Assembly: GCA_031772625.1 (NCBI GenBank)
Contig: CM062814.1
Location: 820,764,757 to 820,828,756 of the forward strand
From: Pinus tabuliformis
Taxonomy: Eukaryota > Streptophyta > Pinopsida > Pinales > Pinaceae
Reading direction: 5' to 3'
Length of the DNA stretch: 64,000 nucleotides
Shown here: positions 13,801 to 26,224 of the stretch, in pieces
How positions within the stretch are numbered: position 1 is the first letter of the stretch
How the letters are laid out: each line of letters opens with the position of its first letter
The notes under the pieces: generated by a model
The model's database searches: none
What the model saw: only the letters and a program-made list of their open reading frames with translations
What the model was told of the DNA's origin: nothing
Translations under genes and position numbers: made by a program

Positions 13801-14730
13801 AGTGCTGAAAATATTCTTGTGACCTGACATGTGGAAAGAGGCTCCATTGTCCAAGTACTAAACACATCCCATGCTGGATGAAACCATGCATGCAATAAGT
13901 GAGAAATCCATATCAAATTGTGAAGCTAGTGCATCACCATTAGATTCCTTGGAGGAGCCTTTCTTGGACTTCTTCTTTGGGTAATTAGTAGCATAATGGC
14001 CCAACTCATGACAATGAAAGCATCTCACTTTTGACTTGTCAAACTTATTCCCTCCTTGAGAACACTTGGATTGGGATGCCTTCCCTTCCCCTTTCTTAGC
14101 TTTAGATGCTGAAGCCAAGTTCTCTTCATCATCATTTTTTGATGAAGAAGCTCCATCCCTGGTGCTCCGTCTGATCTCCTCCTGCATCAAATCCGACCAT
14201 AGTCATTCCCAATCTGGCAGTTTGTCCCTTCCATTCACTGAGTCCTGGTAGCTATGCCAGCTCTTAGGAAGGCCAAGGAGTGCTAGACTCACCATATCAT
14301 CATCAACTGTAGTGACCCCTACACTTGCAAGCTCATCTCTGCAGGTGGTGAGCTTGTTCAGGAACGTAGAGATAGTGTCACCCTTTTCACACTTGATCTT
14401 GTGAAGTTTGTCCTTTAGTGCCAGCTTCCTCTGATCACTACTATTCTGATATAAATCTTTCAATGTTTTCCACATTGCATGTGGAGTCTCCTTCCCATGG
14501 AGGCTCGAAATTATGTGATCTCGAACTCCCTCCAGGATGATTCTCCTAGCTCTAGCCACACACTTCTTCCATTCCGCCAATTGAGTAGCATCAGTAGGCT
14601 TAGGGACTTCTTGATCAATGAAGTCCTTAAGGTTGTTATCTTCCAATACTGCCTCCATGCGATCCTTCCAAGCTATGTAGTTTGAGCTGCCATCAAGGGC
14701 ATACTCAAGCCTCAAACCATAGAAAGCCAT
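10838..14730 (-). pseudogene. gag-pol remains of copia element 1
   Basis: Right to left, gag (14730 to about 13860) starts MAFYGLRLEYALDG and has a CCHC knuckle, CFHCHELGHYATNYP. The protease region has a WYLDNGASFHMSG-like site near 13.85 kb. Integrase (about 12.68-13.43 kb) has the GPFS and NPQQNGVAERKN signatures. RT (about 11.59-12.33 kb) has LNGEIEEEVY, QPEGF and YVDDL. RNase H (about 10.84-11.57 kb) has LVGSLMYL and WAGSPSDRKSTS. The order fits Ty1/copia. It is a fossil with a few breaks but most of each domain readable. Confidence 0.9.
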
Positions 14731-14825
14731 CAGTGAAATGGATGTGATAAGAACTGAGATCTATATCTTGAATAATAAACTTCGAATTTCTCTTGACTGT
14801 ATACTGTTCTTCCTTGATCACCTGT

Positions 14826-14837
14826 GCTCCGATACCA
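14826..14837 (-). promoter_or_regulatory. Primer-binding site of copia element 1 (initiator tRNA-Met type)
   Basis: In element sense the text abutting the LTR is TGGTATCGGAGC, close to the TGGTATCAGAGC site known for plant copia elements. Confidence 0.8.
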
Positions 14838-15923
14838 TGTAGAAATTTCACCTGTAGATCAAACTGATATATGCAATGTACTAAAGCATAATACTTGATC
14901 TAGTTCTACAAAACATTAAGCGGAAGCATAATCGAATTCATGAGCATCATCAAGCCTAAACACATATAACTAATCAAGAGAAATAATCACACATAACACA
15001 AGATATATCACTGGGGAAAGCACCAACATAAAACCCCTACACTGTATTATCAATCAAGTGGAAATCCTCTTTTGTTTACAAAAGGAATCAGCTCAAGAGC
15101 TATCCTGTACTCTCTGCAATCAAAAGATGAAGATCATAGACTACCTAGGCCTCAATATATAAGCCATAAGTCCTCCAATCCCCTATTTCCTTGTGCAATT
15201 TTGGTTGGGGTCCAATTACAAAACATATGTGAATTGGCCCCAAATCATACCTGCTGTCAACCTCAGGTCCAACTATGCAATCCTTGAGGACACTAGTTCC
15301 TCCTGCATACAAGGAATACTTACTAGAAATATCCAAGCATCTGATAGTACATTTTCTGTCATCTGATCTCAACTGGGTCTCTGTCTGAATTGGAATGCAT
15401 CAGTTATCCATGAGAAAATACTCAGTTATCTGAAATAATAGTTGTCACATGCATGCAAGCATTAACAAACTATATCTCATTATTTTAGCATCATGTTAAA
15501 ATAATCTAACTGGACTTGACTAGTTTAAACTAAGTCAACTGATTTTCTTATTATAGAACTCATACTTAATTCCTCAATCAGTGGAGAGAATCAAGGATAA
15601 ATTCCTCAATCAGTTTCTCACAAAGACTTCAAGTTTAATTTTCCATAACTAATTAACTCATGGAGATTAATTAATTAATATTTTAAACTGCTGTTAAGAC
15701 CAAATTCGTTTTTACTTCCTATAGTTAGACCAGGGACTGCTAAAAATAGGAAGGGACCCAAAAATGCTATTTTTAGAAGATTCTATTTTTAGCAGTTTCA
15801 CCTCTCACCCAAGGTGGCCAAAATGCTCATTGGCCAAACTGCTATTTTTAGAAGTGCTATTTTTAGCAGTTCTATTTTTAGCACATTCTAAATTTAGCAT
15901 TTCTTGTTGTACACTTTTCAACA
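14838..15923 (-). repeat. 5' LTR (element sense) of copia element 1
   Basis: A 1086-bp partner of 9700-10754, with the same TG...CA ends. It carries a repeated GCTATTTTTAG motif near 15.75-15.89 kb that is also present in the other LTR. Confidence 0.93.
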
Positions 15924-16420
15924 CTTATCGAACCACTTGGCGGAACATCATAGGACATACACCATATGAGCTGGTATACGGGAAATAATTTATTTTTCCA
16001 ATAGAGTTCCAGATAAAAACTTTTCGAATAACAATTCAGTTGGGATTAGATCTCTCAGAAGCACAACAACAGCGTCTATTACAGTTAAATGAGTTAGATG
16101 AATTTCGAAGAGATGTTGTTCAACAGAATGTGTTAGTACAACAACAATGCAAAAAGTGGCATGACAAGTCTATCAGGAAGAAGTAGTTCCAACCAGGTGA
16201 TTGGGTACTTCTTTATGACTCTAGATTTAAACATTTCAAAGGAAAATTCCATACACGCTGGATGGGACCTTATGAAGTAGTAAGAATTTTCGAGAATGGA
16301 GTTGTAGAGATCAAAATTATTGATGGACAAGATTCAGTATTCCTTGTGAACAGGCATAGACTTAAGATATATTTTCAACCCTTCACAAAGGAAGACTTCA
16401 TGTATCAAGTGCAATAGCAA
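15924..16420 (+). pseudogene. Integrase end of the Athila-like element (resumes after the copia insertion)
   Basis: It resumes RTTWRNIIGHTPYELVYGK, then a coiled-coil-like stretch, and ends with the usual HRLKIYF tail near 16.37 kb followed by a short end. It is the continuation of the text interrupted at 9699. Confidence 0.8.
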
Positions 16421-18060
16421 TTTGAGCTAGATATGGTAGGTGGCTATGCCAACCTATTACAGATCTGATTCTTTCTTCCAAAAATAAAGAAAAAAAAATG
16501 ACAAAAACTAAAAGTAAAACAAGAAAAAATATTTTTTTGTGATTGTGAAAATCGGTTTACTGACATGGTCATAGAAGGATTATCCTGAAATCTAGCATGC
16601 TGGCAAGAAGATCGAAATTCTAATAAGATGGGAATGTTGCTTGATCTTTATATGTGCTATCTATCACCAAGAAGAAGCAGGTTTTTAAGTGCAGGAACCA
16701 AGCCCTTATCCAAGTTTGGGATAGCTGACATGGAAATTTTTATGCAAGCAACACTCAATTCCCTCTATATTTACTTTTCGTTCGGCTCTATTTAGGCATA
16801 TTTTTGAGGTGAAATTCTGCCCTTCTTCTATTTCCTTTTCATAAATTCCCTTTTATTTTTCTTCTTCATCCTATGGAAATGAACCTTCCCTTTCTTCTAA
16901 AGAAACTTCCCCTATCCAATTTCGTTTTTCCCTCTTTTCCCCTGAATTTATTTTCCCTTTCCCTTTTTCCATACACCCTCTTGGTGGTTTCACAGTTGAA
17001 TTCCCTATTGAAATTCCTTCAAATTCTGAAAATTACTCCTTTCCCGCTTCTTTTCTTGCTCGTGGATTGTATTGCAGGATTTGATAAAAATTCATGGATT
17101 AGATTGGAAGGCATGTATCACTACCAAGAAACTAGCGAATAAAACATCCTTTGGAAATCTCGCAAATCTTTCAAGATTCAACCCGTAGATTGTATTTTTT
17201 TAGAAACCTTTTTTAGATATTCCGCAACATCAATTAGTGCAGGAACAATGATGTCCCTTGGTACAAGAATGTATGTTCTAGTGTAAGAACATTAAATCTC
17301 AGGTGCAGGAACACGCACTGTTGTGTGCCCTGAGCACAAGAACATGTGCCCAGTGTAGGAACAATAGTAGTCTTCAGTGCAAGAATGTATGTTCGAGTGT
17401 AGGAACCAACAATTCCTTAGTGCAAGAATGTATGTTATGGTATAGGAATGTCCGTTGCAGGAATGCACGCTTGAGGCCAAAGTTCAATCCAAGGATAAAA
17501 AGGGGATTTATTTTTATGTTTGGTACAAAAATCATGCTCAAGCACAATTGACTGCACTACTTTAAAATGATGTCATGCAATGATTTTCTTTCATAGATGA
17601 TTAGAATTTGTTCATCATTACTAATTAGGAAAGATTTTTTAAGTACATGGACATTTAATTATGAAAACCTATCTCTATGTAAGTTAACATGTGTGCCTTG
17701 TATGAAATCATGAGTTGATCAAAGGATGTGTGCGAAAATCTCCCAGAATCCAACGTTCATTTTTGAAAAGCTTGCTGATAATTAAATGATGACCCACTCA
17801 TATATAACACCTCGAATTCTCTCACATAACTTCCTCCATTACCATCGCCCACCACCATTCATTATTACTGCATGCACGATTAGATCAGGCCGTATCACAT
17901 CCTTTCCCAAGAACTGAGATTTTCATGAGTGTGACCGTTAAAGAAAAAAATCAATATAGCAATGTCCTGTTCATTCGACAATTTCAAATTTCTCAGTCCT
18001 GAACCCCCTGCTAATTAACTCTCTCAATTCTGAGTAGTTGAGCGAATTCAAACAAGAAAT
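16421..18060 (+). other. Non-coding spacer of the Athila-like element with GTGCAGGAAC motif array
   Basis: I see no gene in this stretch. 16730-17050 is pyrimidine-rich, and 17230-17470 has about ten degenerate copies of GTGCAGGAAC/GTACAAGAAT, the motif also clustered in the LTRs. Confidence 0.6.
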
Positions 18061-19440
18061 GGTGCCTATTCAAATTGAACCATGTTCTGTGAAGGAAGTA
18101 GAGCAAATGATGGAGTACAAGATCAGTCTATCCATAATGTAGGAAGCAGGATTCCTCTCGTTCTTGCTTAAGTTTGATGGTTTTGATTTGGTCATGGCAT
18201 TAGAATTTGCCCGAACCTTTGATGGACGCAGAGCCAAGGTGGGGTCTCTAGAGTTTGAAGTAACAGATCAGACTATTTTTTAGGCTACAGGGCTGGAAGC
18301 CACAGGAGAACAGTGGTTCAAGAAAGAAGAGGTCGAAAAAGAGGCTTGGCGTAGATTTGTAGTCAATAAAAAGCAGAAAGTGGACTGGAAAACCGGGCTG
18401 CAACAAAGTGCTATGACTGAGAAATGGCAACACTTGCTCTACATTCTTCAAAAGTTCCTCACCCTGTGAAGGACGATATTCCCTAACCTTCCTATATCAC
18501 ATCCTCTTACTATTACACTTTGAGTCAGGTAAGTTGATTAATTTCCTTACTTCTTGCTTAAAAGTTTGGAAAAAATATTGAAGGGTGTTCAGAAGTGTCA
18601 AGAGAGTCAGGTTGGGTTCAAGCTATATCATTATGAGTTGATCTCAATTCTGGATAGGAAGGAATTAGAGAGTACAAGTGTGACCTCGGGAGGGTTCTTG
18701 AAGGAATTACAAGGAGGAAATATAGTGGAGTCACCCGGGAACAAAGGTAAGAGTAGGAAGGAAGAATCTGGACAGACGATAAAACCCTCACCCTACAAAC
18801 TAGTAATGCCTAAGGAATCCATGCAGGAAGAGAAACAAGCACCCGTAACTGAAACCCCTCGCCCTTTGAAGAGAATAACTAGAAGTTCTGTTAAGAAGAG
18901 GTTTGCCTCCTCGAGAGAGGGCCATACTCAGTCAACCTCTTCGATCAGTGTAGATGATTCCCAGCCTAGTTTGTCGAATGAGAACAATCTCTCGCTCCTT
19001 GCAGATGCTTCAGTTCACACAATGTTTAGTGCAGGATAGCTCGAAGAGGAAGTTGTTACTCCTCTATTAGTTTTAGTTGGAAGAATGAAGAAGAGGAAGA
19101 CCTCTAAGACACCAGATGTCAGTGCAGAGAAGGGTCCAACAGAGGGTCAGGGTGATAAAGTGCAATGTAATGCTGAAGTACAGGGAGATGAAATACAATG
19201 TGATGACAAAGTGCAAGATGATGAGACACCCTGTGATGTTGAAATGCCGGATATTGATATACAAGATGATATTGGTCTTGACAACACCAACACTTGCTTT
19301 GAGTCAATTGCTGAGAAGATTCTGACGCAGGAGGAATTCGTTAAGGAGGATTCCACTCTCAATTTGAATAGTCAGGTCGAGGAGCTGAAGCAACACATTT
19401 ATGGACTTGAAGTTTTAAATCAGGCCATAAAAGAATAGGG
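18060..19440 (+). pseudogene. Extra coding region after integrase in the Athila-like element
   Basis: Readable coding text lies between integrase and the 3' LTR, where Athila elements are known to carry an extra (env-like) ORF. The first part has LVMALEFARTFDGRRAKVGS and GLEATGEQWFKKEEVEKEAW. The next (18554-19039) is Lys/Ser-rich with a basic PRPLKRITRSSVKKRF patch. The last (19085-19438) has acidic repeats of the DDKVQDDE type. No signal peptide or membrane segment was seen, so an envelope role is not supported. It is a fossil with several breaks, and its function is not recognised. Confidence 0.6.
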
Positions 19441-19712
19441 TGTAGTGCTACAGAATAAGAATGTTGAATTGGTAGGGGAAGTGCAAGAACGAAAATGACA
19501 AGAAAGAGTGTGGAATTTCCGAGCTTCGAAATGCTATGGTTGAATCAGGAAATTGGTCAAAAGGGTCAAGGAGGCTCGAACTAAGAAGAAAAGGACGATG
19601 AAGATAGGAATTAGCATACATATACAAGACTAAAGGAAGGTCTCCATGTGTTTTTTTGTAGAGGTAAGGGTAAGGTTGTGTGAGGACACACAACAAGATA
19701 GGGATGGGAGGA

Positions 19713-21894
19713 TGTTGGTGGCTAGAATTGTCCTACTTTTTGGTCTCTATCATATCCTAAATGCACCACTGTAACCCCTGTTTTAACCCTGAAGGCCTAT
19801 CTATTCCTGTACTTTTTCCAAAATTTCACACATTCCTGCACTCCTCTTATGTTTTTCATATTCAAAGGTTATATATGTACTTAATGATCATTAAATTTAC
19901 AGGTTTTATATCTTAAAATGTCTTTGCAACTAATATATTCCTTTCCTAGGTAATTCAATAGAACCAAATTGTTAATCTATGTGAGAGATTGGGTTGGTAC
20001 ATGAATCATGCTTGTATCTCTTAGTGTTCCTACACTTTCGAGGCATCTGTCAATTTTTGTTTGACTCACTGCTTATGGATGGGACAGATCAGTAGACCGC
20101 ACAGATTTCCTGTCTAAGAGACCAGTTTCCTTGCTGGGATCAGCGCTTAGAGAAGAAGGCGGGATATGAAGGCTGGACTTCGGTTGAAAGACCCTTGTTT
20201 ATACCTTTTTGCGAACATATGAAAGGCTTAATATATCATGTTGTTATATTTTTGTTGCGGCCAAGAGCTGAAGCATGTATTTAATAGGGTTTCTCCGTAG
20301 ATGTTAGGGAGCGATTTTGTGTTAAACTTTTGCTACCAACTATAATTTATGGGTATCGCCATTTCTGGGCTAGATCGTGGATCCATGATGTGTATTTTCT
20401 CTTTTTGAAACTTAATACAAAGGAACATGCCAGTTGTGAAGTTCTTTGTCTCAATATCGTTGTGATGCTCCATTTGAGCACTTGAAGTTTCCTATTTCGT
20501 TACAGGGAAACGAGATGGTTGGCTAGGGCCCAACCAACCCAACTCGTTCTCCCTTCGTTAAAGGTGTGTTAGATTTCATGCAAGGTTAGTGAAGAAGATC
20601 ATGTTTGGATTCTTTTATAGTTGATGGACTTTAATTTCTTGCAAGTTGTGTGATCTGGATCCAGGTATGTTCATGGTTCATTTACATTTACTTTTATTTC
20701 CTTCCATTCTTTCCTGCAAAGGTATGTTGCCCTTTTCTTTACAATGTAAATGTACATCTAGCTTCGTGCACGAGTGTGTTTTTGTTTCAGCAAGTTGAAA
20801 GTTTCCTTTATTCATTACAGGCAATCATTCTTATTTCTCCATGTCTATTATTCTTCTCCAAATAGTGTTTGGATTTTTAGCGAAGCATATTATAATATTC
20901 AAGTTCAGATTTATATTTGATTAATGTCAATAAGCTTTCACTAAAACATTGTTGCATTTTTTGGATTTGTACATGCACTAGTTGCTGGACTTAAATACTG
21001 AATTTATCAGAAGGATTCCCTGAGTTGAAACGATTATTTGTATAAGGGTGGAGATATAATTTACTCAATGAACAATCATCTCAGGAAAGAGCTTGATGAT
21101 GTTTGGGTCAAAGTAGTTTCCAAGTAAAACGGTTTCTTATTTCAATAGAAATTCCCTTTGGCTGTGAAAGCACCTTTCATTTCCAAGCATGTGATTAGTT
21201 AATGATTCATTTTTCTCATAGAGGTTCACATTACAGTTTTGTTTTCACCTTGAATTTATTTTCTTAGTTAAAACGCTTTTATTTCTTGCAATCGATTTGG
21301 AAACCAAGCACAGGAACTCTGGTTTCCAAGTATAGGAACCTCTGTTCTAGTACAGGAATTGACATTCCGAGTATAGGAACAAAGTTCTCTAGTACAAAGG
21401 ATTAAAGCTCTTGTATACAAGTCAAGATCTTCAATAAGGTACCAATATATATACTTCCAGTATAGAAGCTTCACTCTAGTATAGGAACCTTGTTGTGGTA
21501 TAGGAAGGAAAACTTGGTACAAGGAGGAAAATCTTGAGGAAGACAGACATCCTGATTAGTTGGAAAATTCTTCTGTCTTACAACCATACTGAAGAGAATC
21601 TCAAATAGTTATTTTATTGATTTAGATTGTTCATGACAAATTGAAAATTTCCTTTATTTGAGTTTCTGCAAAGTACATTCTTTTCATTCAGCACCAGAGT
21701 TTATTGGTATTCATTGCCATGCAATCTTTCCTTTCGAGTCTGCGATTTGTAATCAAAGAAGTAGGAATACAATTAGAGAAGGTTCATATCATTTCTCAGC
21801 ATTTCCTGTGCTATGCCTCGAAGTGTATGAAACTCTGAGTTGACAAATTAAGTGTTGAAAGGAGTTTGCTAAACTGCAATTCCTGCACCCAACA
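19713..21894 (+). repeat. 3' LTR of the Athila-like element
   Basis: It starts TGTTGGTGGCTAG just after a purine-rich tract (19697-19712) and ends CACCCAACA. It is the partner of 2218-4425, with many substitutions and small gaps between the two. Confidence 0.9.
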
Positions 21895-23177
21895 TGATCA
21901 TGTAACCTGACCATGGGGTTGAATTCATGCTCACTAGGTTTTCACATGCTACATAAGCTTCTTCGAAATCTATATCACTTTCGTACATTTATATGAGTTC
22001 ATCAAGCCTTAAAGCAAGGAATTGAAATTCTTGTAGAATTAGTACTGCTTAAAGCATTGGCTACTTTGTTTGATGACCCACTAGTATGTTTTATTACAAA
22101 AGTGAAATTTTGCAAAAATTCCACCCATTTGGCATGTCTCTAGTTCAACTTTGGTTGGCTACTTATAAATTGTAGAGCATAATTATGAGTAAGAAAAACA
22201 AATTCCTTGGGCATGAGATAGTGTCACCACTTCTTCGAGGTCTGTATAATAGCATAGAACTCCTTATCATATGAAGAGTATTGCTGCTTTACCTCATTTA
22301 TTTATTTGTTTAAATAAATGATTGATCGCCTCTCTTGGCTCAACACAACTCTAATAACGATAGCGTTGGCATAAGTTTCAACCTAAAATGACTTTCCAAA
22401 GTCTAGCAATCCTAAAACAAACTACTCTATAATCCTTTGCTTCAACAATTTAAAGCTGTGATCTATTGCTATAGTCCATTTGAATGGTTGATTATTCTCT
22501 CCTAGATAGTTTCAATAACGGGTGCACACAAACTAATAAAATTCCTTATAATTTTTTTTATAGAAACTGGCAAGATCGTGGAAGCTTCTTACCTCAAACA
22601 TGTTTCTTCATGAAGCTACACTTGTTTAAAGTTATTAGCAATTTATCTTGCTATGGAGTGCTCAAATGAGCTTGAGATGTCTCAGATGCTCTTCTTTTGT
22701 TTGGTTGTACACTAAAATATCATTTGGATACACAATAACAAAATTGTCTATAAAATCCTTTGACAGTTCATCCATCAACCTCATAAAGGTATTTGGTGCA
22801 TTTGTAAGGTTGAAAGGCATCACAAGCTACTCATACAACCCATGATTTGTCCTAAATGTGGTTTTCCACTAGTCCCCTTCTCTAATTCAAATTTGGTGGT
22901 ACCCTCTTTAAATCAATTTTAGAGAAATATCTAGCACCACTCAAACAATCAATCAAGTCATCAAAACATGGAAGTGGAAATCTATACCTAATTGCAATCA
23001 CGTTTATGTCTCTAGAATCTGTGCACATCCTCCGTCCACCATCCTTCTTCAAACTAAACACCGTTGGTACATCACAAGGACTCAAGCTTTCTTTGAAACA
23101 ATGTAAACTTTGAAACAGGAACTATAAACTTAAAACGACAACTCTAGCCAAAAAACCCGTAAAAACATAAAAAACAG

Positions 23178-23445
23178 TGCTAAAAACGAAAAGTGTTGAT
23201 GCTGGAATAACATCTTTTTTTTTTCTAAGGTAAATTTTCAACATGTTTTAAAAATGGCAGTGAAAACCAATTTTTTGTGCAAAAATTGTCCAAAAAACAC
23301 TCTCAAAATGAAAAGTGTTGGTGTTTGAATAACACTTTTTTTTTTCAATGGTAAATTTTGTACAAAAAACACCCTCAAAACGAAAAGTGTTGACGCTGGG
23401 ATAACACTTTTTTTTCAAGGGTAAAATTTCAACATTTCGAAATAA
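23178..23445. repeat. Subterminal tandem repeats of the foldback element
   Basis: Three imperfect copies of a unit containing AAACGAAAAGTGTTGATGCTGG, ATAACACTTTTTTTT and GGTAAATTTT. Related GTGTTGATGC text recurs inverted in the right arm near 25.2 kb. Confidence 0.65.
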
Positions 23446-24177
23446 TGGCGTAAAAGATTTTATCATGACCCCGAAAACATTAAAATTTCAAAAGAATAAT
23501 GAAAATATAAAATAAAATTAAAAATTAAAAAATTAAAACAATGAAAAAACACAAAACAAAAAAAGGTTAAAAAAATAACAAAACATAAATTAAAATATAT
23601 ACTAAAAAAAATAAATCAAATATATTAAAAAAAGACAAAAAAAAATCAATCATAAAAATGTAAAAAAAACAAAATTAACCTATTAAAGATGAGAATTAAA
23701 AAACTAAAAAAAAAACTTAAAAATTATAAACAAGCAAATAGTAAGAAAAACATACTTAAAAAAAATAAAATAAATAAATTATCTTGTAAACCATAAAAAA
23801 ATTTTCAAGTTGTTTTATTTTTATTTTTTTTAAATGTTGATTACTTAAAAAAACAAATATAAAAATATATATAAAAAAGACCAAAAAAAAATGCAAAAAA
23901 ATAATAATAATAAAAAAAATTCTTATAAGCCATAAAAGAATTTGAAAAAAAACAAAAAAAAACAAAAAAACAAAACAAATCAAAATTTTAAAAAAATATA
24001 TAAAATTAACTAAGTAAAAATAGAAAAATTTTAAAAAACATTATTTAAAAATATATATATATCCAACAACTAGATTAAAAAAATAGAAAATTAACCAAAA
24101 AAAGAAATTAAAAAACTAGTAAAATTGATATTAAAAACATTTAAAAAATAAATAAAAAAACAAAAATAACTCAATTA

Positions 24178-24186
<9 letters not shown>

Positions 24187-24236
<50 letters not shown>
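24187..24236. repeat. (AT)n microsatellite in left foldback arm
   Basis: About 25 AT units; its mirror in the right arm is 24807-24834. Confidence 0.9.
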
Positions 24237-24237
<1 letters not shown>

Positions 24238-24802
24238 CTATATGATTTTTCAAAAAAAAAAAAAAAATATTAAGCCCTAGCTCTTTTATTTAAAAAATAA
24301 AATAAAATTAAAATTTTTAAACTCTTTTTTTTTAATAAATTATTTTTTAAACATTTTATTTATTTTTAATTTAAAAACTAAAAACAATTAAATTATTTTT
24401 CTAAACATTTTTTTTTTATGCAGACCAGGGCAGTGCCACCACAGGCGGCCAGGGGGCGGAGGCAATTTTTTTTTTTGGTAAATAAAAACAATGTTTATAA
24501 TTTTTTATTTTGTTTTATTTATAATGTTTAAAAAAATAATTTAATTGTCTTTTGTTTAAAAAAAAATGTTTTAAAAAATAATTTAATTATATTTTTTTTA
24601 AATAAAAAAATTGTTAAAAAAAACATTTAAAATTTAATTAATTAATTTATTATTATTATTTTTTAATAAAACAACTAGGGTTTAATAATTTTTTTTTTTT
24701 ATTTTTTAAATAAAAAATAAATATTTTTTTAAACTTTAAATGTTTTTTGTTTTTATTTTTTTATTTTATTTTTATTTGAAAAGATATATATATTTTTAAA
24801 AT

Positions 24803-24837
<35 letters not shown>

Positions 24838-24921
24838 TTTGAGTTTATTTTTGTTTATTTTTATTTTTTTTAAATGTTTTTAATATTAATTTTACTAGTT
24901 TTTTAATTTTTTTTTTGGGTT

Positions 24922-24956
<35 letters not shown>

Positions 24957-25663
24957 CTGGTTTGTTTTAATTTTTTTCTAGCTTTTTTTTTTTTTTTACT
25001 TAATTTTATATATTTTTTTAAAATTTGTTTGTCTTTTTTTTATATATATATTTATATTTCTTTTTTTTAAGTAATCAACATTTAAAAAAAGAAAGATAAA
25101 GCAACTTGAAAATTCGTTAAGTAATCATAATTTAAAAAAAAAATGGACATAATAAATTTTAAAGTGTGAAAAATAAGTCCTCTAAAAAAAAGGTATGTTG
25201 CATCAACACGTTTCAAAATCAGCATGAAAATCACTAACATTTAAAAGCACATAGTTATATTTGAGACATAAGAAAATCACCACTTTTCAAAGCCGAGTCA
25301 CGTTTTTACTACCCTTACGAAATGAATAATTGTATCAGTTATTTAAAGTGCCAAAAACTATGCTCTAAAAAATATGTGTGTTCTGCATCACCCCTTTTCA
25401 AAATCGGGTCACTTTTTTGCTATCTCTACAAAACGGGTAACAGTGTTAGTTCCCGTTTCAAAATTTACGTTGTTTTGATAAGGCCTTTATCTAACAACTC
25501 CTAAACCTACCTCTTTACCTCCTCATTTTCTTGTGGAGCCATTCGATATACTACTTTATTTGGAAGATTTGATACTAGCATCAAGTCTATGTGATGTTTG
25601 ATGCTTCTAACAAGAGGCAAACTATTTGGTAACTCATCAACAATTATGTTAGCAAACTCATTA

Positions 25664-26224
25664 GGGGAATTTTGAGGTAAAAAATAGACCTCAAAACAAA
25701 AAATATACTAACAAAATTAATTAAAAAAAAACCAATAACGTTCAAGATGATGATGTCATCCCCAAGAGAGAATATTTTAGAGGGAAAATAATGAAACTAT
25801 TTTTTTAATTGTATTTTTGGCTTATCTCATTCTAGATTTACTCAAATTTCAAGTGTAGACACCCATTGGATGTTGAATTAAATTCCACATCCAACAAGAA
25901 TCCACTCTGCACCACATAAAAAATATAAAAAATAAATGAAAAAAGTTTGTTGAAACATTTTTTATATTATATTATCATTTTTTTCAATGTGGGTCAACTC
26001 AAAAGTATACAGAGTGGGTGTTCATTGGATGTGAAATTTAATTCTACATCCAATGGGTGTTTACACTTGACATTTGAGTAAACCTAGAAGGACATAAATT
26101 GAAAATACAATAAAAAACATAGTTTCCTTTATTTTTATTTAAAAATTCATAACTCTTATTTTAATATTTTAACTATTATTTAATTGTTTTCCTTAGGAAG
26201 CTCATTTTAGACCTCAAAATCTCC
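25664..26224. mobile_element. Hairpin MITE, copy A (Tourist-like?)
   Basis: The 561-bp element has inverted ends GGGGAATTTTGAGG and, from the other side, GGAGATTTTGAGGTC, flanked by a perfect TTA duplication (25661-25663 and 26225-26227). The arms continue inward: GTGTAGACACCCATTGGATG on the left pairs with the CATCCAATGGGTGTTTACAC block on the right. It sits inside the old gypsy protease-RT junction. Three-base TTA duplications are typical of PIF/Harbinger-derived Tourist MITEs; that assignment is inference. Confidence 0.75.

Larger units (their letters stand above)
9700..15923 (-). mobile_element. Ty1/copia retrotransposon nested in the Athila-like integrase
   Basis: A 6224-bp minus-strand element with LTRs at both ends. 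Host integrase text reads up to ALWAY on the left and resumes as RTTWRNIIGHTPYELVYGK on the right. The flanks CTTAC (9695-9699) and CTTAT (15924-15928) are a near-matching duplication. In element order the parts are primer site, gag, protease, integrase, RT, RNase H and purine tract, the copia order with integrase before RT. It has a handful of breaks. LTRs differ by about 5 % by eye, so it is younger than its Athila-like host. The proteins resemble the Tork/TNT1 group; that lineage call is tentative. Confidence 0.92.
2218..21894 (+). mobile_element. Athila/Tat-like Ty3/gypsy retrotransposon with a nested copia insertion
   Basis: The element has two about 2.2-kb LTRs, a primer site resembling the tRNA-Asp type used by Athila/Tat elements, and a purine tract before the 3' LTR. 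Plus-strand parts are gag (about 4.65-5.9 kb), protease (about 6.6-7.26 kb), RT (about 7.6-8.36 kb, with YMDDF), RNase H (about 8.4-8.85 kb) and integrase (about 9.0-9.70 and 15.92-16.42 kb). An extra region lies at 18.06-19.44 kb. The flanks are GGATC (2213-2217) and TGATC (21895-21899), a near-matching target duplication. It is broken with many disruptions. LTR pairs differ by about a tenth or more by eye, suggesting an age of many millions of years. Confidence 0.88.
23097..25474. mobile_element. Foldback-type element: 2.4-kb near-palindrome with GC-rich centre
   Basis: The ends match as inverted repeats: AACAATGTAAACTTTGAAAC on the left against AACAACGTAAATTTTGAAAC read from the right. The flanks are TTGA (23093-23096 and 25475-25478), a 4- to 5-bp duplication in the old gypsy RT, whose text resumes on both sides. 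Arms pair over long stretches: TTTTCAAGTTG...AAATGTTGATTACTTAA near 23.80-23.85 kb has its complement at about 25.06-25.11 kb, and AATGTTTAGAAAAATAATTT sits on both sides of the centre. The centre is a GC-rich spacer (24418-24463). No transposase ORF was seen, so it is non-autonomous. The family is uncertain. Confidence 0.72.

Noticed and set aside
18060-19440. Envelope gene of an errantivirus-like element
   Set aside because: No signal peptide, membrane helix or cysteine pattern; only the position matches.
23756-23983. Phe/Ile-rich minus-strand frame
   Set aside because: Product of A-rich foldback arm sequence; no protein-like pattern.
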